Part shown: in pieces, positions 36,130-49,785 of the stretch
Numbering within the stretch: the first letter of the stretch is position 1
How the letters are laid out: each line of letters starts with the position of its first letter
Origin: Dolomedes plantarius
Taxonomy: Eukaryota > Arthropoda > Arachnida > Araneae > Dolomedidae
DNA: 64,000 nt
Direction of reading: 5' to 3'
Assembly (NCBI GenBank): GCA_907164885.2
Contig: OU015490.1
Coordinates: forward strand, 222,006,727-222,070,726
Position numbers and translations under genes: made by a program
Notes under the pieces: model-generated
What the model saw: the letters and a program-made list of their open reading frames with translations, nothing else
Told to the model about the DNA's origin: nothing
Databases searched by the model: none

Positions 36130-37241
36130 TTACAGCAATATGCTGGTTATATCAGCTATAGATATCTATAGAAACTGCTGGTTTTCTATATCAATTGCTG
36201 GTTTTGTGAACATTCAACGGTTACATATATATTTAAACTGGAAATTGCATACTTATAGGCCAATTACAATTTTTCAGCAAAAAAGTCTTTATAAAAAAAC
36301 TATCTTTTCGTTTGATGCTCGTATTTTATACTAATACTTTTCTCTCCACGAAAGTTTTATTCTCAAATTGGTAAAAAAAAATATTCAAAGGCAATGCAAA
36401 ATTTCCACCGATGGTATTTTTATGCAAATGAGGGTTACCTACGGGAGATATTACCTTCAGATAGCTAGGAAAGACAATGTAAGAGACGAAAGTAGAAGAC
36501 ATAATTCTTATCATTTCCGAAAGGGAAGAAATTTTGTGATAGAGCACCCATGTGAGACATTAAGGAGAAGAACCAATAGGAAAATTCTTTCCCTTAAAAA
36601 TATTTTAAAAGGTTTATGTTGCAATTATGCTGAAATAAGAATTCAGCTCGTATTTTCTTTTCTAGAAGTGGTGATATTTTAACCATTCCCCAATGGAAAA
36701 AAATAACACTGGAGAGTTATTAAGCTTCTATAACAAGATTAAGAATCTAAAGTGGCTAGAATTTTTTTTATTTAATTTTATATTTATCTCACACGCTACA
36801 AAGTTTATAGGCAAATTCAAGTCTTTTCGTTTGATGGGAGAGAGCAAATAAATAATAGAACTATTAAATAAAATTCAATAAAAAAAGCCCCTAGATGTTT
36901 AATTGCTATTTCAAATTTAATTTTTCAAAATAAGTACTGTGGTTTATCCAAAATTCTTATCTTTTTAAGGCTATCTATAATCTATGCTGTTTAATCTGCT
37001 CGTTCCCATAACTCTTTTAACTTCTTGAGGCTGTTGTTTACTAACTCTATAGGATTCGCTCACGTCAATGTTAACCTATGGAGAACGTTTATCCACTATT
37101 TACAGCTACATAAAGGTTGATTATGGCAGTAAAAGAATAATATGTGGGTACTAAGACGTAACAGTGGAATTATTTAGTGGTTAGATTTATAAAATAGCAC
37201 CATATGTAACATTTCATTCGTGACGTACATAGCGTCTTTGT
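36130..37241. other. Unassigned stretch
   Basis: The plus-strand frame at 36368-36682 (104 codons, with GIFMQMRVTYGRYYLQIARK and RRTNRKILSLKNILKG) is longer than expected for this composition, but I recognise nothing in it. The rest is AT-rich with no repeats. Confidence 0.3.
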
Positions 37242-38595
37242 TGTGATTATGTTAGACAAGACCTACTCTGGTTTCAAATGACAGACTAATTTATTGATTA
37301 AACATATGTAATATTATACAATATACTCCTACTAGATATGTCATAATTCATCTACAAATATCACTTACAAATTCATTACTTTATTATAATAATTAACTAG
37401 GACACTAAATACATACATTTCACTCATTCAATTCTTATAAAATCATTTTATAGAACTATCACTCATTAACCTGGCTCAATTCAATTTCATGATGACAATT
37501 CCACTCATTTATATATGTTAATTCAATCACGCCCTACCGGTTTAATTCTTATTATCAACTAATCATAATTGCGGGAAGCAGTGATTATGCACATAATTGT
37601 GACGAAAGTGTGAAGAACGGTACCTTCGCTGTTGATGCGAGATTATAGTGGCGTTGGTCCTTTGTCTGGGATTGGCACTGTCTTGCACTAGGATGGTTCA
37701 TAGAAACATTCACTGGTTTTGTTCATAGACGAAATCAGTAATTCGCTGTCGAAAAAATACTCTTCGTCTGGCAGGCCATACTGGATCGGGAACCTTTCTT
37801 GCATCTGGCGTCATCATCGCTTCATGGCGGAACTCCGTTGCATCAACCCCTTTTTCAATAATTGCCTGTGTTTGGCTTCAATATCCTTATTATTATCTTT
37901 CGTCAAGTGGCCGCTTTATACTGTCATCAGTTTACATGGGCTTAGCATTACTTTCAAACCATACTGCTGCCTCTCATCTCTCAGTTCACTTCACCTCATA
38001 TGACTCTACATCTATCGATACTCGACGTCTTTTTCTAAGCAATCTCTTCGTCCATCAGTCAACAAAAATTTTTGCCTATCTCCATCAATTATGTTATCTC
38101 CATATCTTTCTCATTTTAACTCTGGGGCACCTCCTCCAATGCTTTCCTATTGGCTTTATTGTCTCTTCCCTTTTACCACCTGATTGGCTTGCGGTTTATC
38201 CTTAATATTAATTCCATCTATTGGGCTTCGTGGGCGTAACTCTCGTCGTGACCCCACTCTCATTGCTCCACGGATCTGGACCTTTTTACAACCTGGCCCG
38301 GGGCTAGAAACTTTTGTGTGTGGACGCCCCTTTTATTCCGGACATTACTTTGCTTCTCTTTTGTACCTTTTCTTATTGCTCTCTACACAAACCACGCTTT
38401 TGCATATTTATTTCATGTACATCTGTCTGTAAATGCATCTTCCTTCTTTATCTCCTTCTGTTATCTTTATAGCCCTATTCACAACTGGAGCCTCTTAGTC
38501 TTTCCACATTTTACTCTCGTTTCCTTCAATTACTTTATTCTTTGCCCTTTCATCTTCAAATTTCCAATTCCGCGGACACAATTTCGTTGTACTCG
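37242..38595 (-). repeat. LTR-like repeat C
   Basis: Begins TGTGATTATG and shares with repeat A the order CTACTCTGGTTTCAAATGAC, AATTTATTGATTA, the AT-rich block, ACGGTACCTTCG, then a pyrimidine-rich block up to about 38590. On the minus strand this reads purine-rich region, then AATAAA signals, then the end. Length (about 1.35 kb) agrees with repeat B without its insertion. The right border (near GCGGACACAATTTCG) is approximate. Confidence 0.4.
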
Positions 38596-38709
38596 ACGAT
38601 ACTGATAATCCAATAAAAATGGTATTTCACATAGTCTGAACTTATTTGCACGTTGCAACAAGATTCATTTTATAAATTGCGTCCACCATATTAATTTATG
38701 AGCGTTTGA

Positions 38710-38910
38710 AACACACTATACCAGATTTTTCTCCCGAATAATTTAAATTTAAAAATATTTGCATTAAAAAAACGAAAAATGTCCCGAAGTGTAAAATCTC
38801 TTTCTCTATTACGTAGTACAATTTAAAAAAAAACTTTGAATCCAAGTCGGCAATCCATGGACTAATTTATCATAGGTTAACATTGAGGTGAGCGAATACA
38901 GTAAGGTTAG
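38710..38910 (+). repeat. Partial copy of the 43-44 kb foldback repeat
   Basis: Matches 43975-44190: AATAATTTAAATTTAAAA, CTCTTTCTCTATTACGTAGT, TTTGAATCCAAGTCGGCAA, AGGTTAACATTGAGGTGAG. Only the right half of the unit is present. Confidence 0.65.
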
Positions 38911-39944
38911 TACACAGCAGCCTTAAGAAGTCGCTAATGCCTCTGAGTATTACCTCACATGGAACCCGTTAATAAGATATATAACATATAGAAACAATTT
39001 AAACTGGTAGATAATACCAAAACAGTGAAGATCATTTAAAGACGCAAATTATTGTACCCTTTAGAGTTGTTTTCTGAGCTTGTGGCCTTCAAGAAACTTG
39101 AGGTAATAGATTGTGTTTATTTGTATTATAGTCTGACTGCTAAATACTAATATATTTTTAAAGATCTTAGCTATTATCATAATTTACCCGTAATTTTGAA
39201 ATTTTGGTATAAGGCAATAGTCTTACTTCAACGTTTAAATTTAGTTTAAATATTATTCGTACGTCTTTTATTTTTAGTCTGAAAAAATAAAATAAAATAT
39301 TATTTGTTTTGATTTATAATTGAGTTTTCTCGTCCGGGTTCTATTCTGTTTGAAATGATGAAATTTATTGTAAGAGCATACATTTTAACATAATGACAAG
39401 AGCTAAAGTTTTGCATTTCAAATTTGATAATACTTGCTACACACGTAAAAGATCTAGCAACATTTCATTGAGATTCCTAATTCCCTCACCTACGCAATAA
39501 CTAATTCTACGTTTACTATGATATAACCTACAGAATATTCTCCAATTTTGCAACGTTGCAATGACGCAAAGTTTAAGCATCGATTTATTCCGTAATATGA
39601 AACTTACTACGTTTCAGTCGATATCTGATTTCTCAATCAGTTTGTTATAAATTCTTGGTCTCATTTTACACTTGTTATAAACTAAAATGCCTATATCTGT
39701 CATAAAATAAGGTATTTTTAAGGGCTTTTTTTGCAATTTAAAACTTATGGGAATATGTGTTACTTGTGGGAAGAGAGCAACACTAGCAGTTAAGAAAAAA
39801 TCTCAACGTATTTGACCCATGAATGAAAGTTTAAAACTGAACGGCAATCATACCAACTATTCATTTATCAAAGCGTTTCTTTAGTATTTTAGCCTTTTCC
39901 TTAAGGGGTGGGATAGCATGTATCCCAAGAATACGGGTCCAATA
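38911..39944. other. AT-rich stretch without recognised gene
   Basis: Nothing recognised in either strand. Confidence 0.5.
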
Positions 39945-39961
39945 ATATATATATATATATA

Positions 39962-41387
<1,426 letters not shown>

Positions 41388-42804
41388 CACTCATGGACAA
41401 CAAAATTAGCGCACCAAGAAGGAATCGTCAAAATGAAGCGAAATTTTACATACGTAATGACTACTTTGATATAAGTAAATGATAAGAAAATCAAAGAAAA
41501 AGGATAATTTATTTCAGAGAAAAAAGCAAAAGAATGGAGGAGTTAATACTCCGTTGGACCCCCTCTAGAGCGAATGCACGATGCGATACGATCGGGCATT
41601 GAGTCATACAAGTTCTGTATGATGTCTTGAGACATTTCGTTCCATATTTGCTGTAACCTTGCCTCTAGTTCGTTCAAACTCGTGGGATGCCCAACTGGTC
41701 GTCCCAAATGATCCCAGATATGCTCGATTGGAGACAAATCTGGGGATCGGGCAGGCCAAGGAAGGGTAGTAACAGTGCGGAGACAGTCTTGTGACACCCT
41801 TGCCGTATGAGGCCGATCATTGTCTTGTGGAAAAATGTCTCCTGGTAGCCGTTGCATGAGTGGCAACACATGTGGTTTCAGGATTTCATGAACATACCGC
41901 TGGGCTGTCATGGTGCCACGGAACAATACTAGGGGTGACCGTGTATTGTAGGCAATGGCACCCCATACCATCACACCAGCTGTGGGAGCGATGTGTCGCT
42001 GTACAGCAAAGGCAGGATTGAAGCGTTCACCACGGGCTCTCCACACACGAACACGATTGTAATCACTGCCGAGATTGAATCTGGATTCGTCGCTAAAGAC
42101 GACCTGGTTCCATTCCGCTGCAGTCCAGTTTCCTCGTGCGTGACAAAACTCCAAACGGAGGCGTCGATGGATGGTTGGGCGTCAAGGGCAGCACACGTAA
42201 TGGGCACCGCGATACAAACTGTCCTTCAGCCAGGCGCCTTCGTATGGTTCGAGAAGACACAGAGGCCCCTAGTGAAGGTGCTACCTGTGCCTGGATGTCG
42301 GTCGATGAAGCAGTTGGCTGTACGCGTGCATTTCTTACGATGTGGCGGTCTTCTCGACGACAGGTCTGTCGAGGGCGTCCTGAGCCTGGTCTTCGTGTAC
42401 ATGACATCTCTCGGGTCCACTGGTCCCAACAGCTCCTCACAACACAATCAGAGCGGCCTAATTGACGAGCTACTCGCCTAGCTGACCACCCAGCTTCCAT
42501 CACCCCGACGATTCTCCCCCTCTCAAACTGCGACAACTGCTTATATTGTCTTCGAACACGGCGTAATGGCATGTCTGTCTCAGCTCTTCCTTTGTAAATG
42601 ATTCAGCACACTCAAACAAGCTTTGGTTACCTGTTTTATACTCCACAGAGTACGATGATCAACGCCCTCTACTGGCTATACGTAATGCGCAATCACGCTG
42701 CATTTCTAATCATTTGCATATCTCCCCGACATGTACCTTCATTGCAAGTTTCGTTACGATACCGCAATTATTTCTTGGTGTGCTAATTTTTTTGTCCATG
42801 AGTG
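41388..42804 (-). mobile_element. Tc1-type element, nearly intact
   Basis: The left end CACTCATGGACAACAAAATT follows TA, and the reverse complement of the right end is CACTCATGGACAAAAAAATT next to TA (42805-42806). Both go on AGCRCACCAAGAA. Two mismatches in 33 bases, a 1417-bp length and a transposase with one visible frameshift make this the youngest-looking DNA transposon in the window. Confidence 0.93.
41543..42572 (-). pseudogene. Tc1-family transposase, one frameshift
   Basis: Start MPLRRVRRQYKQLSQFERGR at 42572, then two helix-turn-helix parts (ARRVARQLGRSDCVVRSCWD; SVSSRTIRRRLAEGQF) joined by an AT-hook-like SGRPRQ. The frame shifts near 42145. The catalytic domain follows: VFSDESRFNL (D), IFPQDNDRPHTARV (D), SPDLSPIEHIWDHLG (E), i.e. 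DD34E, and the end SRGGPTEY at 41543. Length about 343 residues is normal for Tc1. It would bind the TIRs and cut at TA. The second motif reads DNDRPH where DNARPH is usual. Confidence 0.92.
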
Positions 42805-43039
42805 TATTTTAATTTTTGTTGTTTTACATTGTAATTATTACCTTTTAAGGTAGTTTTATAACAGTTTACTCGTTTCTAACATATATTATAAAAAGGTTTA
42901 ATGTATGAGTTCCTCTAAACAATTTCAACAATCTTTCCTTGAGTTATTTGTTTAAATATTGCCATCTGGATAATTTGCTAATATTATTTTAGATGCAATA
43001 ACATTAATGGTTTAATGTAGTTTTTTCCAAAGGCTCTGA

Positions 43040-44190
43040 AATTATCTGATCACTACAGATCTTTAAGGATTAAAGTCATTTGTAGTTTAACTGCTTTGCT
43101 CTCAAACCAAACTAGATTCACTTATCTCAGTGTTAATCTAAGGAGAAATTTTTTCCAATGCTTGTCGACTTGGATTCAAAAATTTTAACTGTACTCTGTA
43201 ATAGAGAAGGAAATTTTTTTATACCTTGTTTATTTTTAAAATTTCATCCACCAAAGGGAATTAAAACACAGTATCCCCTATTCCCCCCCCCCCGAATAAT
43301 TCCAATTTAAAATTATTCTTTGAGTTTCTTTAACAGAAGGAATTAAATACCCGAAATTATCTGATGACTACAGATCTTTAAGGGTTAAAGTCACTGACAG
43401 TATGGTCGACTTTAAAGGTTAAAGTCGATCCAGTTTGGTTAGAGAGCAGTTTAGCTATTCTGCTCTCTAACCAAACTGGATTCACTTTTCTCAGGGTTAA
43501 CCTAAGGAGAAAAGTTTTCCAATGATTGTAGACTTGGATTAACAAATTGTAACTGTACTCTGTAATAGAGAAGGAAATTTTTTTCGACCTTGTTTTTTTA
43601 GAAATTTCGTCCACTAAAGGGGTTTAAAACACAGTATAGCCTTTTTTCCTCCGAATAATTCCAATTTAAAATTATTCTTTGCGTTTTTTTAAAATAAGGA
43701 ATTAAATAGTCGAAATTATCTGATCGCCACAGATCTTTAAGGGATTTTACAGTTTGGTCGACTTTAACAAGTCGATCCAATTTGGTTAGAGAGCAGTTTA
43801 GATATTCAGTTCTCTAACCAAACTGGATTCACTCCTATCAGAGTTAACCTATGGAAAAAATTTGTCCAATTATTGTCGACTTGGATTAAAAAATTGTAAC
43901 TGTACTCTGTAATAGAGAAGGAAACCTCTTTCGACTTTGTTTATTTTAGAAATTTCGTTCACCAAAGGGGATTGAAACACAGTACAACCCTTTTTTCCCC
44001 TGAATAATTCAAACTTAAAATTATTATTTGCCTTTCTTTAAAAGAAAGAATTAAATACACAAGTATAAACATTCTTTCTCTAACACGTAGTGCAATTTAA
44101 TTTTAAAAATTTAAATCTAAGTCAACAAACAATGGAAAAAAATTCTATGGGTTAACACTGATCTGTGTGAATCCAAGATGGCTAATATCC
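43040..44190 (+). repeat. Tandem foldback repeat, units of 316-358 bp
   Basis: Unit markers GATCACTACAGATCTTTAAG and variants lie at 43047, 43363 and 43721. Each unit has a long arm from GATTCACT...GTTAACCTA through TTGTCGACTTGGATT and CTGTACTCTGTAATAGAGAA (43106-43217, 43479-43573, 43824-43921). The last unit also has the inverted partner of that arm (44085-44175, CTAACACGTAGTGCAATTTA to GGGTTAACACTGATCTG). Before the arms stand hairpins: at 43428-43449/43460-43481 a perfect 22-bp dyad around a 10-base loop (TTTGGTTAGAGAGCAG), and a diverged one at 43776-43826. Confidence 0.75.
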
Positions 44191-45169
44191 AGCAACCTTA
44201 AGAAATTATTCAAAATGCGAACACTTAGCAAATAATTCAGTGTTAACATTACTTCAGCAACCGATAATTACAAAAAAATTATGAAATAGAGTCTCAATTT
44301 GCATCAAAGAATACTAAACAAACTACCAATTACATCATGAATCTCATGAATTGGATATCCAATGTGAAAGAACTAACAAAAACATCTCTTTGCAAATAAA
44401 GTAAATATTCGCTCCCGTTTTACTTTTTTTCAATCTTATATACACTAAATTCCATCTGAATCTCGTTTTGAAAACAAAGGGAATTCATTTATAAATAAAT
44501 GGCGGCCTCTATATTCCTTTCTTCGAGAAAAAAGGAAAATGATTTATCACACCTGGTCCTGGCATTTGATGTATCATTTGAGTGATGAATGTTTGGAAAA
44601 TGGAAAGACTGTAGACATTAGGAAAAAAACTTTGAAAATGCTCCGAAATAATTCAAAATTTTTTTTCACCTTGCGCATAAAAACTTCTCTCCAGTCATAA
44701 ATCCTAATGATTAATGCATTCGTTTCTTAATTGCATTCCTGGAGACAGCTTTTTGTTAAGTTAATTGCAACCGCGAACTCATTTGCATCGGGAAGACGGC
44801 AAGAACAAAGAGTTTATGAAGAGGAATTCTTTATCTATCTTTGTTTTGTTCGCATTTACAATTTCTCGGAGAAGGAAATAAAAAGAGCAATTTTGAGGTT
44901 TATTTCGGGAGGTTTTAATTTAATTTTATCAAGCAATAAAATTTTTTTTCTCAATCTGAAAGGAGAAATTTTTCTATTGTTTGATTCATCTTTTGCGACT
45001 TTATTACCACAAAGGGTGAATATGATAACGCAATTGTTTCTTACTTTGTATTACGGTTCAACAGAAGAATGCTACTGGATATATTGATTTGAAACACATT
45101 TTCTAACATCACTACTCCTGAATATATATTGTTCAGTCTTCATAAAATCTTACTATTTTTATTTTATTT
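44191..45169. other. AT-rich stretch without recognised gene
   Basis: The plus-strand frame at 44731-45087 (118 codons) has no recognised motif and is Phe/Leu/Ile-rich, so chance is likely. Confidence 0.4.
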
Positions 45170-45860
45170 TTAAATAATTCATTTTAATAATTGTTTCATC
45201 TCATTCATCGCATTGTTTGTAATTTGTATTCTAATTGTGTTTCTGGTCAATAGATGGCATCACTAAGCAACTTTTTCTTTTTACTTCAGGCAAAAATGTT
45301 TTTTATTCTGTTACTGCACATTCGATTCCGAGCAATGGCAAGAAATTTTTAATCTGTAATTTTTAATCTGGCTAAGAAATGTTAAATATGTTATAGTGTA
45401 TATTCTATTCTATGCAATGTCATGTAAGAATTCAAAAATTGCTATGTTGGATGCGATCCCGTTTATTCGTTTTTTGTTAAAGATTCTATGCAGTTTATTG
45501 TTCAAGCTGTTGACATTTTGAAGTCAATTATTCATGTTGTAAAAACCTGATTCCGAAGGGTTATTCAGTCTGTCATGACTTCAACAGTTATGTGTTAAAC
45601 TGAAGTCAATTATTAAATGCATTTTAAGGATGCATGCAAGGAACTAAATTTTTTATTGTTGATTTATTATTCAAGTATTATTCAGATGATGTTAATGGTA
45701 AGCCATTCCAGTATTACCTTTATTAAAAGAAGTAAGACGATTGATAAGTTTCACTTAAACAAGAACATTAAATATATTTGTTAATAGATTCTTATACAGC
45801 CCATTAAGATATAAAATTATATTAATAAAATAAATGACGATACATATATATTTAAAGAAA
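45170..45860 (-). repeat. Inverted-duplication arm 2 (partner at 20110-21375)
   Basis: Reverse-complement match to the arm near 20-21 kb, from TAATTTGTATTCTAATTGTG through CCGAAGGGTTATTCAGTCTG and TTCAAGTATTATTCAGATGA to TAATAGATTCTTATACAGCC. It lacks the 630-bp block found in the other arm. An extra TTTTTAATCTG duplication stands at 45340-45370. Confidence 0.7.
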
Positions 45861-45996
45861 TTGCTTATCACGCACCAAAAAATTTATGGTATAGTATTAA
45901 ATTAATGTTTGATACACGAGTTATGTAATACCACTGTAGAATACGATGAAAGAATGGAAAATTAAGTTGTTTTTTTTTACTTTTGAGTTACCCTTA

Positions 45997-46614
45997 CACA
46001 CTGTGTTCGTAAAATAATGATGGAGTTTTAAACGTTTATAGCTTCGGAACAAAGAATTCTATAGAGATGAAGTGTATGTGAAAATGAAAACAAAATCTCC
46101 AAGTTTCTTACCTGTTCCGCAGACTTCGATGTGTGTTCCCTTAGTTGCACTGCAGACGTTAAGACGATACTCCGTCTCTTCATATACAAGGCAGAGAACA
46201 TCTAGCGTGATAGACAAAACAGATTCTTTTAAATTGTCCAGATAACGAACTTGAAGGGATTACGCTTGTGTTTTTACATAACCCCAAAAATATAAATCTA
46301 TGCGGATAAGGTCTGGAGACCGTGAGGGGCAGGCAATCCACCCTTGTCGTCCAAACCATCACTGAGGAAATGTTTCGTTAAGCTATTCCCGCACGATTGT
46401 GGCAAAATGTGGAGGACATCCGTCTAAATGAAAAATAGAATTCTCCGGAAATTTCCATTGCTAGTACTGGAGTCTGTTGGAGTCTGCACGTAAGCTTTCG
46501 CACACATAAACTTGTAGTGTTTCTCTTTAATGTAACGCATCACTCATGTCTGGAACACGATTTCTTACATATCTATAACCATTTGAAACCCGCCATTTTT
46601 TTACGAACACACTG
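45997..46614 (-). mobile_element. Mariner/IS630-type element, internally deleted
   Basis: The left end after TA (45995-45996) is CACACTGTGTTCGTAAAATA, and the reverse complement of the right end next to TA (46615-46616) is CAGTGTGTTCGTAAAAAAAT. The pair is an imperfect inverted repeat of about 24 bp. Only the second half of a transposase remains inside. Confidence 0.75.
46105..46470 (-). pseudogene. Mariner/IS630-like transposase, C-terminal half
   Basis: The minus strand reads IFHLDGCPPHFATIVRE (second catalytic Asp), a stop, then GWIACPSRSPDLIRIDLYFW followed by GYVKTQ (third catalytic residue region, usual form PRSPDLTPLDFFLWG). The helical tail follows with two stops. The residue after PDL-RI is Asp, so D34-37D type is possible. 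It belongs to the same broad family as the tail at 40130. The first catalytic Asp is absent. Confidence 0.7.
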
Positions 46615-47422
46615 TATACAAACAGGTATCTTCTGAGTGTATTTTAGATGAAAAAAGTTAGCATTCTGTTTCCACACGGAAAGCACTGTGAAACTAATAA
46701 TTTTCTTGGAATTTCGACTCGAATCGAATGCTGTTACGATCAAGTTCGTGTTAAAGGGAATTTGCTAATAAATGAAAAGTTTATCTCATTCGCTCATTAA
46801 CAGATACACACTAGGGTGGTTCGAAAAAATCGATTATTTTATTTCGAAATCGCGATACCTCTCAAAAGTTCTAGTTTGTTATCCTCAATTGAGGAACAAT
46901 AAAAAAAAATTCTAAGTTGACATCTTCAGATCGCGCATAAGGCTTAAATTTTGAAAAAATATGCTAAAAATTGAAATTTTCAAAAAATAATAAAATTAGT
47001 TTTTTGAAATTTTTTATAATGCGACAGCCATAAATTGTTAGTATATAGCGTCGTTTCAACCTAAAAAAAATTATAACTTTTAGATGATATATTCTGTTCG
47101 CGCATGAGGCTTAAAATTTGAAAAAAAATGTCAGAAACTGAACAACAGTAACTGACTGGCAAGCGCTAAGTTGGCGCCGTGCCGTTGCATTCTTATTCCA
47201 CCGCCAACTTGTCTAGACAGTAAACACATTCTAGTAGACAATTCAAAGGCTCTGCTCTCACTTTGTCAGTTTTCGCTAAGCAAGCAGCATCTTTAATTTG
47301 TAACTGTAAGTGAATCAAAAAGTACAGCGTGTTTTGCTTTGAGTGGATTATTTTGTAAAGTTATTGGAGATTTTTATCCTCAAGTTTTGTTATATTGTTC
47401 TCCGTTCTCCAAATAATAAATA

Positions 47423-49785
47423 ATGGGACCCCCGAAAACTTCTAAACGCTTAAGTGTTTGTCCGTTTTTCTGTGCACCAAAAGCGTTAAGTCAAAGTGTT
47501 TTACCCGCATGTGCAGATGTTTTGTCAGCTTGTTTTGAAGAAACATCAAAATCTGTAAAAAAACGAATCTTTTTCAAAGATTTCAGATTGCATTGCTGCT
47601 CAAATAGAAGAACTTTACTGTAAAGCTTCTATACCAACGGTCAGTCATGAACATATTGTTAAATTGATAAAGGATTACCATAATAAGTACTATACTTTAA
47701 GAAAGTCATTTAGTCGTGATAAAGATAAATTTAACTTCAAGACTAAACTCAATCACTTTGTTAATGAAGCGAAGTCCAAATTTTTTGATGTTGCTTCCTG
47801 CAAGTGTGTAATGAATTTTGCGTGTTCGTGTGGTAAGAAGCCTATCTCTTGTAGCTGTAAAGTAATTATGGATTGTAAATGTGATAAAGGAAATAAGATC
47901 CCTATTATTGAGAGAGAGTTTTTGTACGACCAGCGAAATGGCCGTTTAAAATTTATTGGCACTTTGGATACAGTAGAGATTAATAATATCGCAAAAAGAA
48001 ATAAAAGAATGCAAAGTGAAAAGAAAAACGAGATTGCTGAACCTGATATTAAAGCTAGCAAAAGAGATACTCTTAGAAATTCTGCCCAAAATAGCCAGTT
48101 TGAGAGTCACGAAGCAAAATGTGACAGTTTGTCGTTAACATCGCAAATGCGAATTAAGCTTCCTGCAACAGCATTAATATGCGATAGATATGGGATATCC
48201 GAGAGAGCCACTGCTGCTATTGCTTCCTGTGTTTTGCAAGATGTAGGCATGATAAATGAAGGAGATATGTCTCTAGTAATAGATAAGAGTAAGATCAGAC
48301 GAGAAAAATATAAAATTTGATACTCTTTACAATCAGACCTTCCAAATGTAGAGTTACATGGACTGTATTTTGACGGGAGAAAATATAACACATATTATCG
48401 GGAAAAGATTGGTAACAAAATGAATCGCAGACTAAAGAAAGAGGAGCACATCAGCTTGGTTCAAGAGCCTGGTGGAAAGTATCTGGTACATTTGACACCT
48501 CCAAGGGCCACTGGAAGTGAAATAGCTAATAGCATCTTTAGCTATTTAGAAAACAATAACTTCGATTATGTTAAGCTTGTTGCAATTGGATGTGACGGAA
48601 CAGCGACTAACACAGGATGGAAAAACGGTGTTATTCGTAACCTTGAGCTTAAACTTGGTCGCCCTTTACAATGGTTTATATGTTTATTACATTTCAACGA
48701 ACTTCCGTTCAGACATTTGTTTGAAAGCGTAGATGGTGATACTACAGGACCCACAAGTTTCTCAGGACAAATTGGCAAGAAATTGACTGACTGTGAAAAA
48801 CTCCCAATTGCTAATTTTGAAACGATTAATAGTGAGGAGATAAATGTGACCAAAACTGACTTAGGCAAGGACCAACAGTATTTACTTAATATTTATCGAA
48901 TAGTCAAGACAGGAGAGTGTGTGCCAGATCTCGCTGTGAAAGATCCTGGTCCTCTTAGTAACTCTAGGTGGTTAACTTCTGCAAATAGGATCTTAATGCT
49001 ATATATTTCTGAAGTAAAACCTTCTGACGAAATTAAACTGCTGGTCATCTATATTATGAAGATATACGCTCCAGTATGGTTTGGAATTAAAATGCATCCC
49101 TCTGTAAAGTTTGGAGCAGTTCACTTGTTTAAATTAGTACAGAAGACAAGACAGATTCCCCACAGGGTACGTAAAATAATTGATTCTGTCATTCAGAGGA
49201 ATGCGTATTTTTGTCATGCCGAAAATCTTTTAATTTCAATGGTACTAGATGAGAGAGTACACGTAAGACAGCTAGCTTTTCGAAGATTACAAAAAGCAAG
49301 AAAACAAGAACCAAAAGGGAAATCGGTGCGAACTTTTCAACCACCGACCATGAATTTTGCATCTTCAAATTACATTGAACTTATTGACTGGTCGAAGTGC
49401 AAACTTACACCTCAGCTTGGTTCAATAATGAGCAATGAGCAATGAGCAATGTGTCAACGCAATAATGAGCAATGACACATTGCTCATTGCTCAATAATGA
49501 GCAATGTGTAATGAGCAATGTGTCAACGCAATGTATAGCAATAATGAGCAATGTGTCAACGCAATAATGAGCAATAATGAGCAATGTGTCAACTCAATAA
49601 TGAGCAATGTGTCCGCAATAATGAGCAATGTGTCAACGCAAAGCCTAGAAGAACCTATTAATACTAATGTTCTCCCAGAGTTCGAGCTAATTAAATTTCC
49701 TTGCCACACGCAAAGTGTCGAAAGAATTGTAAAGCTCGTAACAGAATATTGTACTAAAGTATGTGGAGAAGAGATGGTTTCATAA
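47423..49785 (+). pseudogene. hAT-like transposase of an unfamiliar clade
   Basis: The ATG at 47423 starts MGPPKTSKRLSVCPFFCAPK. A frameshift lies near 47580, a single in-frame stop at 48318-48320, and the C-terminus is disturbed by a minisatellite (49425-49645). Parts in order: a Cys cluster (CKCVMNFACSCGKKP then CSCKVIMDCKC, about residues 135-170), REFLYDQRNGR, a Lys/Glu-rich linker, then the core YFDGRKYNTYY, VKLVAIGCDGTATNTGWKNG, LQWFICLLHFNELPFRHLFE, GPTSFSGQIGKKL, SNSRWLTSANRIL, and the tail FPCHTQSVERIVKLVTE. I read YFDG and GCDGT as the first two catalytic Asp and CLLH as the hAT-like C-x2-H; this is inference. No BED zinc finger is seen. Total about 780 residues. Confidence 0.75.
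49425..49645. repeat. Minisatellite inside the transposase gene
   Basis: Imperfect copies of a roughly 23-bp unit built from AATAATGAGCAATGTGTCAA plus CGC, some shortened. One inverted copy makes a perfect 14-bp dyad (ACACATTGCTCATT, 49475-49488, against 49496-49509). It separates the core from the conserved C-terminal tail. Confidence 0.9.

Noticed and set aside
41993..42481. Plus-strand open frames over the Tc1 element
   Set aside because: They are shadows of the minus-strand transposase, which has all the family motifs.
47423..49785. Domesticated host gene derived from a transposase
   Set aside because: The gene has a frameshift, a stop and a repeat expansion, and still lies between TIRs with a target duplication; an ordinary dead element explains it.
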